A DNA stretch of 64,000 nucleotides from Qipengyuania marincola (GTDB taxonomy: Bacteria; Pseudomonadota; Alphaproteobacteria; Sphingomonadales; Sphingomonadaceae): contig NZ_JARULC010000002.1 in NCBI RefSeq assembly GCF_029688625.1, positions 1 through 64,000 on the forward strand. The letters run 5' to 3'. A program made the translations under genes and the position numbers. The stretch's first letter is position 1, and each line of letters starts with the position of its first letter. The notes under the pieces are model-generated. The model saw only the letters and a program-made list of their open reading frames with translations, made no database searches and was not told the DNA's origin. Positions 17,108 through 26,406 of the stretch are shown in pieces.

Positions 17108-18424
17108 TCACTCGACTGGGAGCTGAGAAACACTCGTTTCGATTGTCGTTCGGGTCTGTTTCACCCAAAGCAGCGACGATATGATCGTCAGCAAACATAC
17201 CGACCAGAAGATTGCGACGAACTGCGCATCGTTGCCAAGTGTCAGGCGTGCAACAAGTGTGGCTGTCATGCCCGCGGGAACGCCTACGACAAAGCCCCAC
17301 CAACTTGCCCGCAGATAAGCGAATGGCTTGCCGGCCCTGTCACGCTTGTCGAGCCAGATGAACGTCCCGGTCGCCACCACGGTGGTCATCGCCAGGCCGA
17401 ACAGGATGTAGGCGATTTTGACCGGTAGCCCACCATAGTTGCCGAAATGCAAATTGTAGGTGGAAGCCGCTAGTTGCTGGCCGACGGTACCGTCCGCCAT
17501 GCCCGCCGTGCCGCGGAAATCGCCGTCACCGGAGAATGCGTAATACTCGCCGAAGATCAGCCGGCGCGGATGTTCGGCAACGATCTGGATGTGCTGTCCC
17601 GCCGTGCCGGGGTCGTGCAGGATGACATAATAGGGGCGAGTCTCGGGATATTCGCGCTCCATGTAGGAAAGCGTCGGCGCCACATCCGGAAACGGCGCGG
17701 GTGAAGCGTCGCCTTCGGGCTCGCCGCCGAAGACCGGAGCAAGCGCGGCTTCGCTGTCGCCGCCATAGGCGCTTGCTGCAAGACCCGACCCCGAAATGTA
17801 GAACAGACCGATCATGGTGCCCGTCAGCGCAATCGCCAGGGCGAAGGGTATCGTCCAGACAGCCAGCCGGTTGTGCCAGTCCAGCGTGGCGACATCGTCG
17901 CCTCGCCGCGCGCGAAGGCGAAAGGCGTCGCGAAAGATGCGCGGATGCGCCGCGATGCCGGAGATCGTTAGGGCGACCAGCATCGCGCCGAACAGTCCGA
18001 CTAACGACATGCCGACTACGGCTGGCAGGTTCAGCCGGTAATGCAGTGCCAGCAGGAATTCGGCCCAGGCATTCTCTTCCGGCATCGCGATACTGCCGCT
18101 TTCGTCGATGTGTACCGCCTGCGTATCGGTGGTGATCGTCGTGCGCGGCAGATCTTCCGTCGGCAGATGGACGTAGAGGTGGGTCGTGGTCGGCCTGTCG
18201 CTTTCTGTCGCAAGCACGTTCTCGATTCCGCGCTGGATGGCGGCGGGCGCAATTGCCGTCATCTCGGGCGCATCGCGCTGTTCGAACCGCTGCCATTCTT
18301 CGTACAGCACGATAGCCGTGCCGGTAGCGCAGATCAGGTAGAGCAGAGCGCAGCACACAAGCCCTAGGGCCGAATGCGCGGAGATCGCCTTACGTACCGT
18401 TCCCTTGGAGAGTGCTATGGTCAT
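17108..18424 (-). CDS. PepSY-associated TM-helix protein (iron-uptake linked)
   Basis: From ATG 18424 this is a 438-residue protein with four or more membrane helices: an N-terminal helix about residues 15-40, then LPAVVGMSLVGLFGAMLVALTISGI, FALAIALTGTMIGLFY and C-terminal helices. PepSY-like periplasmic segments lie between them, including LDWHNRLAVWTIPFALAIALTG. Such proteins act with siderophore receptors, probably in reductive iron release at the inner membrane. The ATG overlaps the upstream gene's stop (ATGA), and the gene is the third of a receptor operon. The frame is open to 18835, but that extension overlaps the membrane-protein gene. Confidence 0.85.
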   Translation of the reverse strand: MTIALSKGTVRKAISAHSALGLVCCALLYLICATGTAIVLYEEWQRFEQRDAPEMTAIAPAAIQRGIENVLATESDRPTTTHLYVHLPTEDLPRTTITTDTQAVHIDESGSIAMPEENAWAEFLLALHYRLNLPAVVGMSLVGLFGAMLVALTISGIAAHPRIFRDAFRLRARRGDDVATLDWHNRLAVWTIPFALAIALTGTMIGLFYISGSGLAASAYGGDSEAALAPVFGGEPEGDASPAPFPDVAPTLSYMEREYPETRPYYVILHDPGTAGQHIQIVAEHPRRLIFGEYYAFSGDGDFRGTAGMADGTVGQQLAASTYNLHFGNYGGLPVKIAYILFGLAMTTVVATGTFIWLDKRDRAGKPFAYLRASWWGFVVGVPAGMTATLVARLTLGNDAQFVAIFWSVCLLTIISSLLWVKQTRTTIETSVSQLPVE

Positions 18425-18999
18425 GCCGGGCCGCCTTGCAGCAAGAGTAAGGACGCCGATAGTGCCGCAATGCCCGCAATCCAGGCAACTTGCCGGGTGC
18501 GCCGCGTCATCATCAGAAGGGCGAAAGTAAGGACGGGCCATGCCACCGGAACGGTGGCCAGCACGGCGACGTTGCCGTCCGCCTCCGCGCCCCCGGTCGT
18601 CAGGATGACGGCCCTGATGGCTAGCGCGAGAAGTAGGCTCGCAACCAAAGCGAGCGGGCCGGCGATGAGGAAGGTTACCCAGCCGGATCGCTGGGCCACG
18701 GTAATCTCGCTGCTTCCCCGATGGCTCGTCCTGATCGTTTTCGCGCGTGCTTTGCGGGCTGGTTTCGCCGCCGCGAAGGCCAGCGCCACGCTGGCCGCGA
18801 AGGTTGCGACAAGCACGATCACAGCTACGCCCCATTCGCCCGCCGCGCTGTCACCCACGACTAGCGCCGCCAGCAGGGTAACCCAGCCAGCGATGTTCAG
18901 TATCGTCGAACGTTGGGGCTTTCCCCAAGACAGCCGGAGCACGGCCACACCGGCGATCGCCAGCGTAGCCGCTATCCAGATTGACGTATCGCCATCCAT
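18421..18999 (-). CDS. Hypothetical membrane protein between siderophore receptor and PepSY gene
   Basis: This 192-residue, very hydrophobic protein has five or six predicted helices and a basic central loop (AKPARKARAKTIRTSHRGSSE). It begins at ATG 18999, overlapping the receptor stop, and ends overlapping the PepSY gene start. Small membrane proteins occupy this slot in many sphingomonad TonB-PepSY operons, but I do not recognise a named domain. A role in iron uptake follows from context only. Confidence 0.7.
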   Translation of the reverse strand: MDGDTSIWIAATLAIAGVAVLRLSWGKPQRSTILNIAGWVTLLAALVVGDSAAGEWGVAVIVLVATFAASVALAFAAAKPARKARAKTIRTSHRGSSEITVAQRSGWVTFLIAGPLALVASLLLALAIRAVILTTGGAEADGNVAVLATVPVAWPVLTFALLMMTRRTRQVAWIAGIAALSASLLLLQGGPA

Positions 19000-21125
19000 C
19001 AGAAGCTGACCGTCACCGAACCGTTGATGCTGCGCTTCTCGCCAGGAAAGCAGTCGCCGCGGACCAGGCAGACTGCATAATACTCCTCGTTCGTGACATT
19101 GCGCGCGGTGAGCCTGAATTCGAACCGGTCGAAGTCGTAGCCGAGCGACAGATCGCCCACCGTGCGCCCATCCACCCGGTAGGTGAGCAGGTTGCCATCG
19201 ATCGCCGAGATACCGTTGCTCTCGTTCCCACCGACATAGCGCAGCCCGCCGCCCAGACTGAGCCCGTCGAGCGCGCCCCGGAAATTGTACAGGGCGAACA
19301 GCGAGGCCTGCCAGTCGGCGATCGAGGTCAGCGCAAAGCCGTTCGGATCTTCGGCATCGAGATAGCTGACATTGGCATCAAGCCGCAGCCCGCCAACCAG
19401 CGCGTTGCCTTCGAACTCGATACCGCGGATCTTCGAGATGCCTTCCTGCTGGCTGTTGCCGCCCACCAGTGCATTGGGATTGGGCAAGTTGGACACTTCG
19501 ATGTCGAACGCCGACAGTGTGACAAGGGCATTGATGCCGGTCGGCTGCCACTTGATCCCGGCCTCGTACTGACGCCCTTCCTGCGGCAGCAATTGCTGGT
19601 TGGTAATCGTGTCGATGCCGACCACCGGCTCGAAACTCTCGGCATAGCTGACATAGGGAGAAATGCCTGCCGGGCCGCGCCACAGTAATCCGAAGCTGAG
19701 GCTGGTGGCGTCGTCCTTCTGCGTGGAGCCGTTTTCCACCCGATTGTCGACGCTGTCGAAACGCACACCGGCGTTGGCGACCAGCGAACCCCAGCTCATC
19801 TGGTTCGAGATGTAGAACCCCGTCGAGTCCACGTAATTGCGCGGACCGTTGCCCTGGAATTGCCGAACCTCCTCGACGCTCAGCACATCCTGGTACTGTG
19901 GATCGAAGGCGTTCAACGTGCCGCCGTTGAAGATGTAGGCGGTGTCGGAATCGGTAAAGACGTCCTGGCGCTGCACCCCGACAAGCAATTCGTGTTCGAT
20001 CGGCCCGGTGGAGAATTCGCCGCGCAGGCGTGCGTCGAGCGCAAGCTGTTCGCTGCGGTTGTCGGCCAGATAATATGTCCACGCCCCGTCCCCGTTTTCG
20101 TCGATGCGCGGCACGCCATTACCCTGAAAGGCGATCCACGCCTGCCGATAATCGGCCTGTGAATCGACGTAGCGACCAACCGCCTCGAACGAGAACGTAT
20201 CGTTGAATTGCTGTTCGAGAAGCAGGGTAAGCGCGAAGCTTTCCGTATCGTAAGCGTTGAAACCCGGCGCTCCGTGATATGCGTATGGATCGATCTCCTG
20301 ACCCTCGGCGGTCGGGAAAAGTGTTCCCGTCACTGGCAGGAACTGATGCGCGGTATCGGATCGCTGTTCCGAATAATTGGCAAGGATCGTCACCTCGGTG
20401 CCGGTCGCGGGCCGCAGGGTAAGCGCGGGCGCGATGACAAGCTTGTCGTCGCTTACCTGTTCGATCTGCGTATCAGCATCGCGCAGGATGCCTACAAATC
20501 GGAACTGCGCCTGATCTTCCGCACCGGGGATAGCGATATTGATATCGGTCGCGATCTGCGCGCGAGCGAAGCTGCCGTAGTCGAGCCGGACCTCTCCTTG
20601 TGTGACGCTATGCGGCCGCTTGGTCACGACGTTGATGATGCCACCGGGCGAGCCTGCGCCGTAGAGCACCGATGCCGGACCCTTCAGGACTTCCACTTGC
20701 TCGAGCGTATAAATGTCCTGCCGGGTCGTATTGTAGAACCCGAACAGGTACTGAAGATTGTCGCGATATTCGGGCGCATCGAGACCGCGAACCTGTGCGA
20801 AATCGCCGCGAGTAGAAAACCCGAAGGGTTCGGCCGTGACGCCCGCCGAATAGGTCAGCGCATCGTCCAGCGACTGGGCGCCCTTTTCCTCGAAATCCTG
20901 CTCGGTTTCGATCGAAATCGAACGAGCTGTCTCCACTATCGGCGTATCGGATTTTGTTGCCCCGAAGTCCGTGAGCGCGCCAGTGACGACGATTGTTTGC
21001 TCGTCCGCTTCGTCGGTGGGGTCGCCGGTTTGTGCCGAACGATCCTGCGCGTAGGCAGGCGATGCAATTATCAGCGCTAACGTGGCGGTGGCCGTAAGAA
21101 AAATAGGTTTCAAAATTCGCTCCAT
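18999..21125 (-). CDS. TonB-dependent siderophore receptor
   Basis: This is a 708-residue outer-membrane receptor. There is a clear signal peptide (MERILKPIFLTATATLALIIASPAYAQ), a TonB-box-like EQTIVVTGAL, a plug domain with LDDALTYSAGVTAEPFGFSTRG, QVRGLDAPEYRDNLQYL and VEVLKGPASVLYGAGSPGGIINVVTKRP (the siderophore-receptor form of the plug), and a C-terminal barrel ending in aromatic SVTVSF. It resembles FhuA/FpvA-type ferric-siderophore receptors. A Fur-type box lies directly upstream at 21149-21170. The two downstream genes overlap it and are probably co-transcribed. Confidence 0.92.
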   Translation of the reverse strand: MERILKPIFLTATATLALIIASPAYAQDRSAQTGDPTDEADEQTIVVTGALTDFGATKSDTPIVETARSISIETEQDFEEKGAQSLDDALTYSAGVTAEPFGFSTRGDFAQVRGLDAPEYRDNLQYLFGFYNTTRQDIYTLEQVEVLKGPASVLYGAGSPGGIINVVTKRPHSVTQGEVRLDYGSFARAQIATDINIAIPGAEDQAQFRFVGILRDADTQIEQVSDDKLVIAPALTLRPATGTEVTILANYSEQRSDTAHQFLPVTGTLFPTAEGQEIDPYAYHGAPGFNAYDTESFALTLLLEQQFNDTFSFEAVGRYVDSQADYRQAWIAFQGNGVPRIDENGDGAWTYYLADNRSEQLALDARLRGEFSTGPIEHELLVGVQRQDVFTDSDTAYIFNGGTLNAFDPQYQDVLSVEEVRQFQGNGPRNYVDSTGFYISNQMSWGSLVANAGVRFDSVDNRVENGSTQKDDATSLSFGLLWRGPAGISPYVSYAESFEPVVGIDTITNQQLLPQEGRQYEAGIKWQPTGINALVTLSAFDIEVSNLPNPNALVGGNSQQEGISKIRGIEFEGNALVGGLRLDANVSYLDAEDPNGFALTSIADWQASLFALYNFRGALDGLSLGGGLRYVGGNESNGISAIDGNLLTYRVDGRTVGDLSLGYDFDRFEFRLTARNVTNEEYYAVCLVRGDCFPGEKRSINGSVTVSF

Positions 21126-21148
21126 GGACGCAATCGGAGAGCTCGCTA

Positions 21149-21170
21149 ATGCGAGTCATTCTCATTTGCA
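21149..21170. promoter_or_regulatory. Putative Fur box upstream of the siderophore receptor
   Basis: Read on the minus strand the segment is TGCAAATGAGAATGACTCGC plus AT, which resembles the TGAGAATGA/AATCATT core of Fur operators. It lies about 25 bases from the receptor start codon, a normal place for an iron-responsive repressor. The match is by eye and no score was computed. Confidence 0.6.
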
Positions 21171-21472
21171 AGTGTTGTGGGAAATTGGGCGCATTGGGAT
21201 TCGAAGATCAGGTAGGTAGGAAGAGAGTATCGATGGTTCCTGGAAGCGAGCTGCGAGGTCATGGACCTCTCAGAAAATCGATTGCAGGACCGCTCTCGTG
21301 CAATAGCTGATATTGAAACGTCGAAGGTTGGGTGGTTGGCACGCCGACATGAACTGGGCTGGTTGCCGACAGGCCGGTATCGGTCAAAGTGCTGCTCAAA
21401 GCAGACTTAGGTCAGCAGCGGATCAAGATTGCTCGCGTGATAAAACTTGACGCCCGTCGCACTCTTCCATAT
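21171..21472. other. Divergent intergenic stretch between iron and arsenic operons
   Basis: About 300 bases lie between the Fur box and the arsR operator. I see no convincing open frame or RNA gene. It should hold the promoters of both divergent operons. No further clear operator was recognised. Confidence 0.5.
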
Positions 21473-21488
21473 TTCGATATTTATCGAA
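21473..21488. promoter_or_regulatory. ArsR operator palindrome upstream of arsR
   Basis: TTCGATATTTATCGAA is a 16-base palindrome with 7-base perfect arms around a 2-base centre. It ends 15 bases before the arsR ATG. Position and form fit an ArsR-family operator controlling the whole ars operon by release on arsenite binding. Confidence 0.75.
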
Positions 21489-21503
21489 TTGTTGGAGTGA
21501 GCG

Positions 21504-21842
21504 ATGGAAGCCGACCGCGTCATCCGCGCACTGTCTGCCCTGGCACAGGAGCATCGCCTTGCCGCGTTCCGCTTGCTGGTGCAGGCGGGCGAGCAAGGCG
21601 TTGCTGCCGGGGTGCTGGCTGAAAAACTAAATGTTCCCCCATCGTCGATGAGCTTCCACCTAGGCCAGCTCGCCAATGCGGGATTGGTAACCCAGCGGCG
21701 CGAAAGCCGCTCTATCATCTATTCGGCGGACTATGCCGCGATGAACGGCCTGATGGGCTACCTCACCGAAAACTGCTGCGGCGGCATGTCCTGTTCCGAG
21801 GACGCTGCCTGCCTTCCTTCACCTCAACGAAAGAGTGCCTGA
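21504..21842 (+). CDS. arsR: Arsenical-resistance repressor ArsR
   Basis: This is a 112-residue winged-helix repressor. ALAQEHRLAAFRLLVQAGEQGVAAGVLAEKLNVPPSSMSFHLGQLANAGLV is the ArsR DNA-binding domain, and Y73 begins the beta-wing end. The arsenite ligands are probably in the C-terminal part, C91-C92 with C97 (ENCCGGMSC), as in the ArsR type with a C-terminal vicinal Cys pair and not in helix 3. GGAG lies upstream of the ATG. The stop overlaps the arsI ATG (TGATG), starting the ars operon. Confidence 0.92.
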   Translation: MEADRVIRALSALAQEHRLAAFRLLVQAGEQGVAAGVLAEKLNVPPSSMSFHLGQLANAGLVTQRRESRSIIYSADYAAMNGLMGYLTENCCGGMSCSEDAACLPSPQRKSA

Positions 21843-22312
21843 TGAAGAGATTCCACGTGCATGTTGGCGTGACCGACATCGACAAGTCTGTCGCCTTCTA
21901 TTCGAGCCTGTTCGGAACCGAACCTACAGTGGTGAAGGCGGATTACGCCAAGTGGATGCTCGACGATCCCCGCATCAATTTTGCGATCTCGATGCGCGAG
22001 GATGCGGCCAAGGGCATCGAGCACGTCGGCTTGCAGGTCGAGGACAAGACCGAACTCGAAGAGGTCTATGGCCGCCTAAGAGCTGCAGACCGTCCCGTGC
22101 TCGAAGAAGGTGCAACGACTTGTTGCTATGCGCAATCGGAAAAGAGCTGGATCGCCGATCCCGATGGCGTGGTGTGGGAAGCCTTTCTTACCGATGGCGA
22201 GAGCACGACCTACGGCGGCAATCCTGATCTCCATCAACTTGCCTCCGCCGACGCCGCGTCGAGCGCTTGCTGTGCACCGCAGCTGACTCCCGCCAAGACC
22301 TCCTGCTGCTGA
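21842..22312 (+). CDS. arsI: ArsI/CadI-family glyoxalase-fold protein (putative C-As lyase)
   Basis: This 156-residue VOC-fold protein has metal-ligand candidates H5/H7, H61 and E113, and a vicinal pair C94-C95 in TTCCYAQSEKSW. That pair is the arsenical-binding site of ArsI, which cleaves the C-As bond of methylarsenite using O2. The C-terminus carries two further Cys-Cys pairs (ACCAP, SCC end). The same family is also annotated as cadmium-induced protein CadI. The position between arsR and arsC supports an arsenic role. It is translationally coupled to arsR. Confidence 0.87.
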   Translation: MKRFHVHVGVTDIDKSVAFYSSLFGTEPTVVKADYAKWMLDDPRINFAISMREDAAKGIEHVGLQVEDKTELEEVYGRLRAADRPVLEEGATTCCYAQSEKSWIADPDGVVWEAFLTDGESTTYGGNPDLHQLASADAASSACCAPQLTPAKTSCC

Positions 22313-22321
22313 GGTTACCAA

Positions 22322-22822
22322 ATGTCCGATCAACCGCTGAACGTGCTGTTCCTGTGCACGGGCAATTCCGCTCGCTCGATCTTGGGCGAAGTTATCCTCA
22401 ACCATGACGGCGAAGGCCGATTCAAAGCCTACAGCGCCGGGAGCAATCCAACTGGCACCGTCAACCCTTGGGCGATCCACACGCTCAAGGCTTTGGGCTA
22501 TCCGGCAGACGGCTATTCCTCAAAGAGTTGGAGCGACTTTGCTCATGGGCCAGAGTTCGATCTGATCTTTACCGTCTGCGACAGCGCAGCGGCGGAGACG
22601 TGTCCGATTTGGCCTGGGCGTCCGACCTCGGCACACTGGGGTATTCCCGATCCGGCGGCGGCAGAGGGCAGCGATGCTGAGAAAGCAGCGGCCTTCCTCG
22701 ATGCCTTTCGCATGCTCAAGCGGCGCATCGACCTGATGCTGGCGCTCCCGATTGCCAGCCTTGAGCAAATTGCCCTGTGCGAAAGGCTGCAGGCCATCGG
22801 AAAGGACGCTGACAAGCAATGA
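22322..22822 (+). CDS. arsC: Arsenate reductase-like low-molecular-weight phosphatase
   Basis: This is a 166-residue protein of the LMW protein tyrosine phosphatase fold. The P-loop is [12 protein letters not shown] (Cys12 and Arg18), and the family aspartate region is [11 protein letters not shown]. In ars operons this fold reduces arsenate to arsenite with thioredoxin or glutaredoxin-type partners. It starts 9 bases after arsI, with GAGG upstream of the ATG. The stop overlaps the acr3 ATG as ATGA. A phosphatase function is possible, but context favours arsenate reductase. Confidence 0.88.
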   Translation: MSDQPLNVLFLCTGNSARSILGEVILNHDGEGRFKAYSAGSNPTGTVNPWAIHTLKALGYPADGYSSKSWSDFAHGPEFDLIFTVCDSAAAETCPIWPGRPTSAHWGIPDPAAAEGSDAEKAAAFLDAFRMLKRRIDLMLALPIASLEQIALCERLQAIGKDADKQ

Positions 22823-23892
22823 CCTCTGCAACTGCTGACTTGGATGCCCGCGTAGCGGGTTTGGGCCTGTTCGAGAAATGGCTCTCGGTATGGGTCGGCG
22901 CTGCGATCCTCGCTGGAATTACGCTTGGCAATGCCGGGCCAGAGTTGTTCGCGTCGCTAGCGGCTATCGAATACGCCTCGGTCAACCTCGTCGTCGCGGT
23001 GCTGATCTGGGCGATGATATTCCCGATGATGGTCTCAGTCGATTTTGGCGCGGTGCGCCGCGTCGGCGACAAACCCAAGGGGCTGATCATCACGCTGGTG
23101 GCCAACTGGCTGATCAAACCATTCACGATGGCGGCGCTGGGCGTGCTGTTCTTCGAGGTAGTCTTTGCCGACCTGATCGCACCTGCCGACGCGCAGCAGT
23201 ATATCGCCGGGCTGATCCTACTGGGTGCGGCCCCTTGCACCGCGATGGTGTTTGTGTGGTCGCATCTCACCAAGGGTGATCCAACTTATACGTTGGTGCA
23301 GGTGGCGGCGAACGATCTCATCATGATCGTCGCATTTGCACCCATCGTCGCGCTATTGCTCGGCGTTACCGACATTGCTGTGCCGTGGGACACCTTGCTG
23401 CTCTCGGTCGCACTGTATGTCGTCGTACCGCTCGTGGCGGGGGCCATCGTGCGGCATCGGCTGCTTGCGACGCATGGCGGCGATCAGGCGGCAGTGTCAG
23501 AGTTCACTGGGCGCACCAAGCCGCTTTCGATCATTGGCCTGTTGCTGACCGTGTTGCTGCTGTTTGGCTTCCAGGCGGAAACCATCGTCGCACGTCCACT
23601 GCTCATCGCGCTGATCGCTGCACCAATTGTTGTCCAAAGCTACAGCATCTTCTTCATCGCTTATGGCTGGGCAAAGGCTTGGAAGGTCCCCCACGCAGTG
23701 GCTGCACCCTGCGCACTGATCGGCACATCGAATTTTTTCGAGCTGGCTGTGGCGGTAGCCATCGGCCTGTTCGGGCTAGGAAGCGGCGCTTCACTGGCAA
23801 CGGTAGTAGGAGTGCTGGTCGAAGTACCGGTCATGCTCTCGCTGGTCGCGATTGCGAACCGGACGCGAGGGGGCTTCCAGCAAGTCAGCTAG
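22819..23892 (+). CDS. acr3: Acr3-type arsenite efflux permease
   Basis: This is a 357-residue integral membrane protein with ten hydrophobic segments. The Acr3 hallmarks [23 protein letters not shown], the [22 protein letters not shown] block with the essential cysteine, and [16 protein letters not shown] are all present. It expels arsenite using the proton gradient. It is coupled to arsC by an ATGA overlap. Its end overlaps the convergent permease gene by 8 bases. Confidence 0.95.
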   Translation: MTSATADLDARVAGLGLFEKWLSVWVGAAILAGITLGNAGPELFASLAAIEYASVNLVVAVLIWAMIFPMMVSVDFGAVRRVGDKPKGLIITLVANWLIKPFTMAALGVLFFEVVFADLIAPADAQQYIAGLILLGAAPCTAMVFVWSHLTKGDPTYTLVQVAANDLIMIVAFAPIVALLLGVTDIAVPWDTLLLSVALYVVVPLVAGAIVRHRLLATHGGDQAAVSEFTGRTKPLSIIGLLLTVLLLFGFQAETIVARPLLIALIAAPIVVQSYSIFFIAYGWAKAWKVPHAVAAPCALIGTSNFFELAVAVAIGLFGLGSGASLATVVGVLVEVPVMLSLVAIANRTRGGFQQVS

Positions 23893-25120
23893 TCAGCCGC
23901 AACCGGATCACTGTCCGAAGGCCAAAGGCAGCCCCGAGAGCAAGCGAGGCCGAGAGCCAGTACAGCGGCGGCACAAAAGCTGCCAGCCCGAGGCATCCGG
24001 CAAGCCCCACCCAAGCGATCCAGCGCGGGAACAGTCGCTCTTCTCCTTGCAGCCGCAGAGCCGCCGCGTTCGTAATCGCGTAATAAACTAACACTGTCAT
24101 TGCGCTAAAGGTCCAGGCAACACGAATATCGCCCAGAAGACAAAGCCCGCCAACCACCACCGCCATGCCGACGATGGCGGCAACAGGCTCTCCGCCGCGC
24201 AGTTTGCCAAACAGTGCCGGTGCATCGCCGCGTCGCCCCATAGCGAGCAGGACCCGCGACAGCCCGAGGATGAGGTTGAGCAGGACGCCGATCATCGCGA
24301 GCATCGCGGCAGCCGCGACGACGATGACGAGCCATTCGGGCCCAAAGGCGCGTGAGGCGGCCTCCAGCGGCGTGGCAGCATCCGTGAGCGACCCCGCGTG
24401 CAGAGTGAGTACGTGGCCAACGCCTAGATAGAGTATGGTAGTGACGGCGATGGTTGCGAGGATGGCAGGCGGAATAGTGCGTTTGGGATCGCGGACTTCC
24501 TCGGCCATGGTGGCAACGCGCCCATAACCGGTGAAGGCCACGAACAGCAGCGCACAGGCATGGAGGAAATTCGGCGCAGACGCTTGCACGGAATTTAAGG
24601 GTTCCGCATCCTGGCTCACACCGCCCAGCACTACGAAGACAGCAAGTGCGGCAACGACCAGCAAAACGATGGCGGCATTCAGCCAGTTGGCGCGGCGGAG
24701 ACCAGCCAAGACCAGGGCGGTCAGCGCGACGATCAGCGTCAGCGCAACCGGAACCAGCGTCAGATCGGTTCCAATCAATGCGTCGAGGTAAGCCGCAAAA
24801 GCTAGGGCCGCTGTGGCCGCAGACGCCGACTTTGCCAGCAGGAACATCGTGCCCGCCGTGAACCCTGCGGCCGGAAACAGGAAAACGTAGCCATATTCGT
24901 AAGTCCCTCCCGCCCTCGCGTGACTTGCTGCGAGCTGCGCGCTCGAAAGGGCATTGCAGCTTGCCACGAGAGCAGCCAGAAGGATCGCCGGAAGCACCCA
25001 CCATCCGACCATGTTCTCGGCAAGTCCAATACTGACGAAAACGCCCGATCCCAGCATAGAGCCAAGCCCGAGCAGAACAGCTCCGACAAGCCCAATCTCC
25101 CGCTCGAGTTTCGTGGTCAT
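23885..25120 (-). CDS. APC-superfamily amino acid permease
   Basis: From ATG 25120 this is a 411-residue, twelve-helix transporter. [28 protein letters not shown] is the conserved first-helix motif of amino acid-polyamine-organocation permeases, and [25 protein letters not shown] is the conserved helix 6-7 region. Substrate is unknown. The frame remains open to 25333, but that part overlaps the DUF486 gene. It starts one base after the DUF486 stop, suggesting co-transcription. Confidence 0.85.
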   Translation of the reverse strand: MTTKLEREIGLVGAVLLGLGSMLGSGVFVSIGLAENMVGWWVLPAILLAALVASCNALSSAQLAASHARAGGTYEYGYVFLFPAAGFTAGTMFLLAKSASAATAALAFAAYLDALIGTDLTLVPVALTLIVALTALVLAGLRRANWLNAAIVLLVVAALAVFVVLGGVSQDAEPLNSVQASAPNFLHACALLFVAFTGYGRVATMAEEVRDPKRTIPPAILATIAVTTILYLGVGHVLTLHAGSLTDAATPLEAASRAFGPEWLVIVVAAAAMLAMIGVLLNLILGLSRVLLAMGRRGDAPALFGKLRGGEPVAAIVGMAVVVGGLCLLGDIRVAWTFSAMTVLVYYAITNAAALRLQGEERLFPRWIAWVGLAGCLGLAAFVPPLYWLSASLALGAAFGLRTVIRLRLTS

Positions 25121-25121
25121 C

Positions 25122-25457
25122 TCAGCGACCCACGAACAAGAAGCCGACAGCGGCCATGATGCATCCGAACGCGGCAAAATGTCGCCAAGATAAGGCTTCG
25201 CCAAGCACAAGCACCATGAAGCCGCCGAAGATTGTGAGCGCGATGGCTTCCTGCATGATCTTGAGCTGGCCCGCTGTAAAGCCTGAGGCATAGCCAATGC
25301 GGTTGGCAGGGACCGCGAAGCAGTATTCGACAAAGGCGATTGCCCAGCTGATCATGATGACCGTAAACAGCGGCTTCGACATGCCGCCCTTGAGATGCCA
25401 ATACCAGGCTACGGTCATGAAAATGTTAGAGACGATTAACAGGATGATAGTGGGCAT
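25122..25457 (-). CDS. DUF486-family membrane protein
   Basis: This 111-residue protein has four hydrophobic helices. The internal sequences ISWAIAFVEYCFAVPANRIGY and AGQLKIMQEAIALTIFGGFMV are diagnostic of DUF486, a family related to small multidrug-resistance (DMT) transporters. The ATG at 25457 is the only good start. It directly precedes the APC permease with one base between them. Function is not known. Confidence 0.9.
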   Translation of the reverse strand: MPTIILLIVSNIFMTVAWYWHLKGGMSKPLFTVIMISWAIAFVEYCFAVPANRIGYASGFTAGQLKIMQEAIALTIFGGFMVLVLGEALSWRHFAAFGCIMAAVGFLFVGR

Positions 25458-25779
25458 CAGAGAACTCCGCGCTACTTGAAGTAGGGCTTGCTAGCCTCTT
25501 CCGACGTTTGGGCTTCATCGACAAGATCTTAGTCCTCGTTCCCTCATCGAGATTGGGCTCCGAGTGGAATGTCCGCTTTAAGAGCGCGCCGACAATCCGG
25601 AGAGTGACCGATTTGGGGGCGCAAAGCTGCCGTAGGACGCTCGTTAAATTCGCGGCTGCTCTCTACCGTGAAGACAAGTAGAAATGTCATTTGAGAAGTC
25701 TGGTGGCTGACGCCGGAAGGTGAAAATTCCACCATAGGTGCGCAGACTTCAGCCAGCTGCGCCCCGCCTAGAGACTCCC
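25458..25779. other. 322-base intergenic stretch
   Basis: I see no convincing gene. A minus-strand frame at 25544-25786 has non-coding composition. The segment includes the 12-mer GGAATGTCCGCT at 25566-25577, which also occurs at 17019-17030 next to the PhaZ fragment. It could be part of a dispersed intergenic repeat. Confidence 0.4.
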
Positions 25780-26304
25780 ATGACAAAGAAACAAGTGAAG
25801 GGCACAGCGTCCTATGAAGGCGCTCTGCTTATGTGCCAGAACCTCGCCGAACTGACCGCCTACGAACTCGCAGGTGACCAGGTTCTGATCCCCGACAGTG
25901 TCGGTAGCTCATCCGACATTTCGCGATCGCTAGTCCTCATGCCTGGGCTCAGGCTAGCCTCTACCGAGATGGCAAGAGGCATCGCGATGCTGGGGACGAG
26001 CGCCCTTGGCGTGAGATGCCTGCACTATCCTGACGGCGAATGCATCGGCGACTTCACCGTGCTGTTCGCAGAGAACGGCGGTGCCGAGCGCTTTGCATCA
26101 ATGCGCGCATGGGTGGATCGAGATCGCGGACTCTACCTCATCCCCGATGAGGTCGTCGCCGAAGCGGCAGAGGCTTTCTTCAAGTTCGATCGCGGCCTTC
26201 GAAAGGTCGAGCGGCCCTGGGCTGACGAGGCCGATCGACAGCGCGGTCTCGCAGAAGCGATGAACCTGCTCCTGGCTAAAGGGCCCGCTAGCCGGGCCGA
26301 CTGA
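25780..26304 (+). CDS. Hypothetical protein, first gene of an uncharacterised block
   Basis: From ATG 25780 this is a 174-residue soluble protein. A basic N-terminus (MTKKQVKG) is followed by mixed alpha/beta sequence (ELAGDQVLIPDSVGSSSDISRSLVLMPG, later ADEADRQRGLAEAMNLLLAKG). I recognise no family. Composition and codon use look like genuine high-GC coding sequence. It is the first of five same-strand genes up to 28692 that may form an accessory or mobile module. The end of the gene overlaps a short GC-rich inverted repeat (26282-26298). Confidence 0.6.
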   Translation: MTKKQVKGTASYEGALLMCQNLAELTAYELAGDQVLIPDSVGSSSDISRSLVLMPGLRLASTEMARGIAMLGTSALGVRCLHYPDGECIGDFTVLFAENGGAERFASMRAWVDRDRGLYLIPDEVVAEAAEAFFKFDRGLRKVERPWADEADRQRGLAEAMNLLLAKGPASRAD

Positions 26305-26323
26305 TCCCGGAATGAAGGGAATG

Positions 26324-26393
26324 CTCGGCGTGTAGGCCGAGAGAGTTATGAAAATAGAAGGGGGAGGTCGCGCTCGGCCAGAGCGGCCTCCCT
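26324..26393 (+). promoter_or_regulatory. Two leader hairpins before the next CDS
   Basis: CTCGGC and GCCGAG (26324-26341) form a 6-base stem. A longer imperfect stem pairs GGGAGG plus CGCTC with GAGCG plus CCTCCC (26362-26393). The second sits just before the AAGGA ribosome site of the gene at 26407. The pair could be a terminator-like processing element or a translation-control leader; no T run is present. Confidence 0.4.
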
Positions 26394-26406
26394 CGAAGGA
26401 ATTCCA

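Noticed and set aside
16684..17133. 149-codon minus-strand gene
   Set aside because: The opposite strand shows clear PhaZ homology in two frames, so this frame is antisense to a pseudogene.
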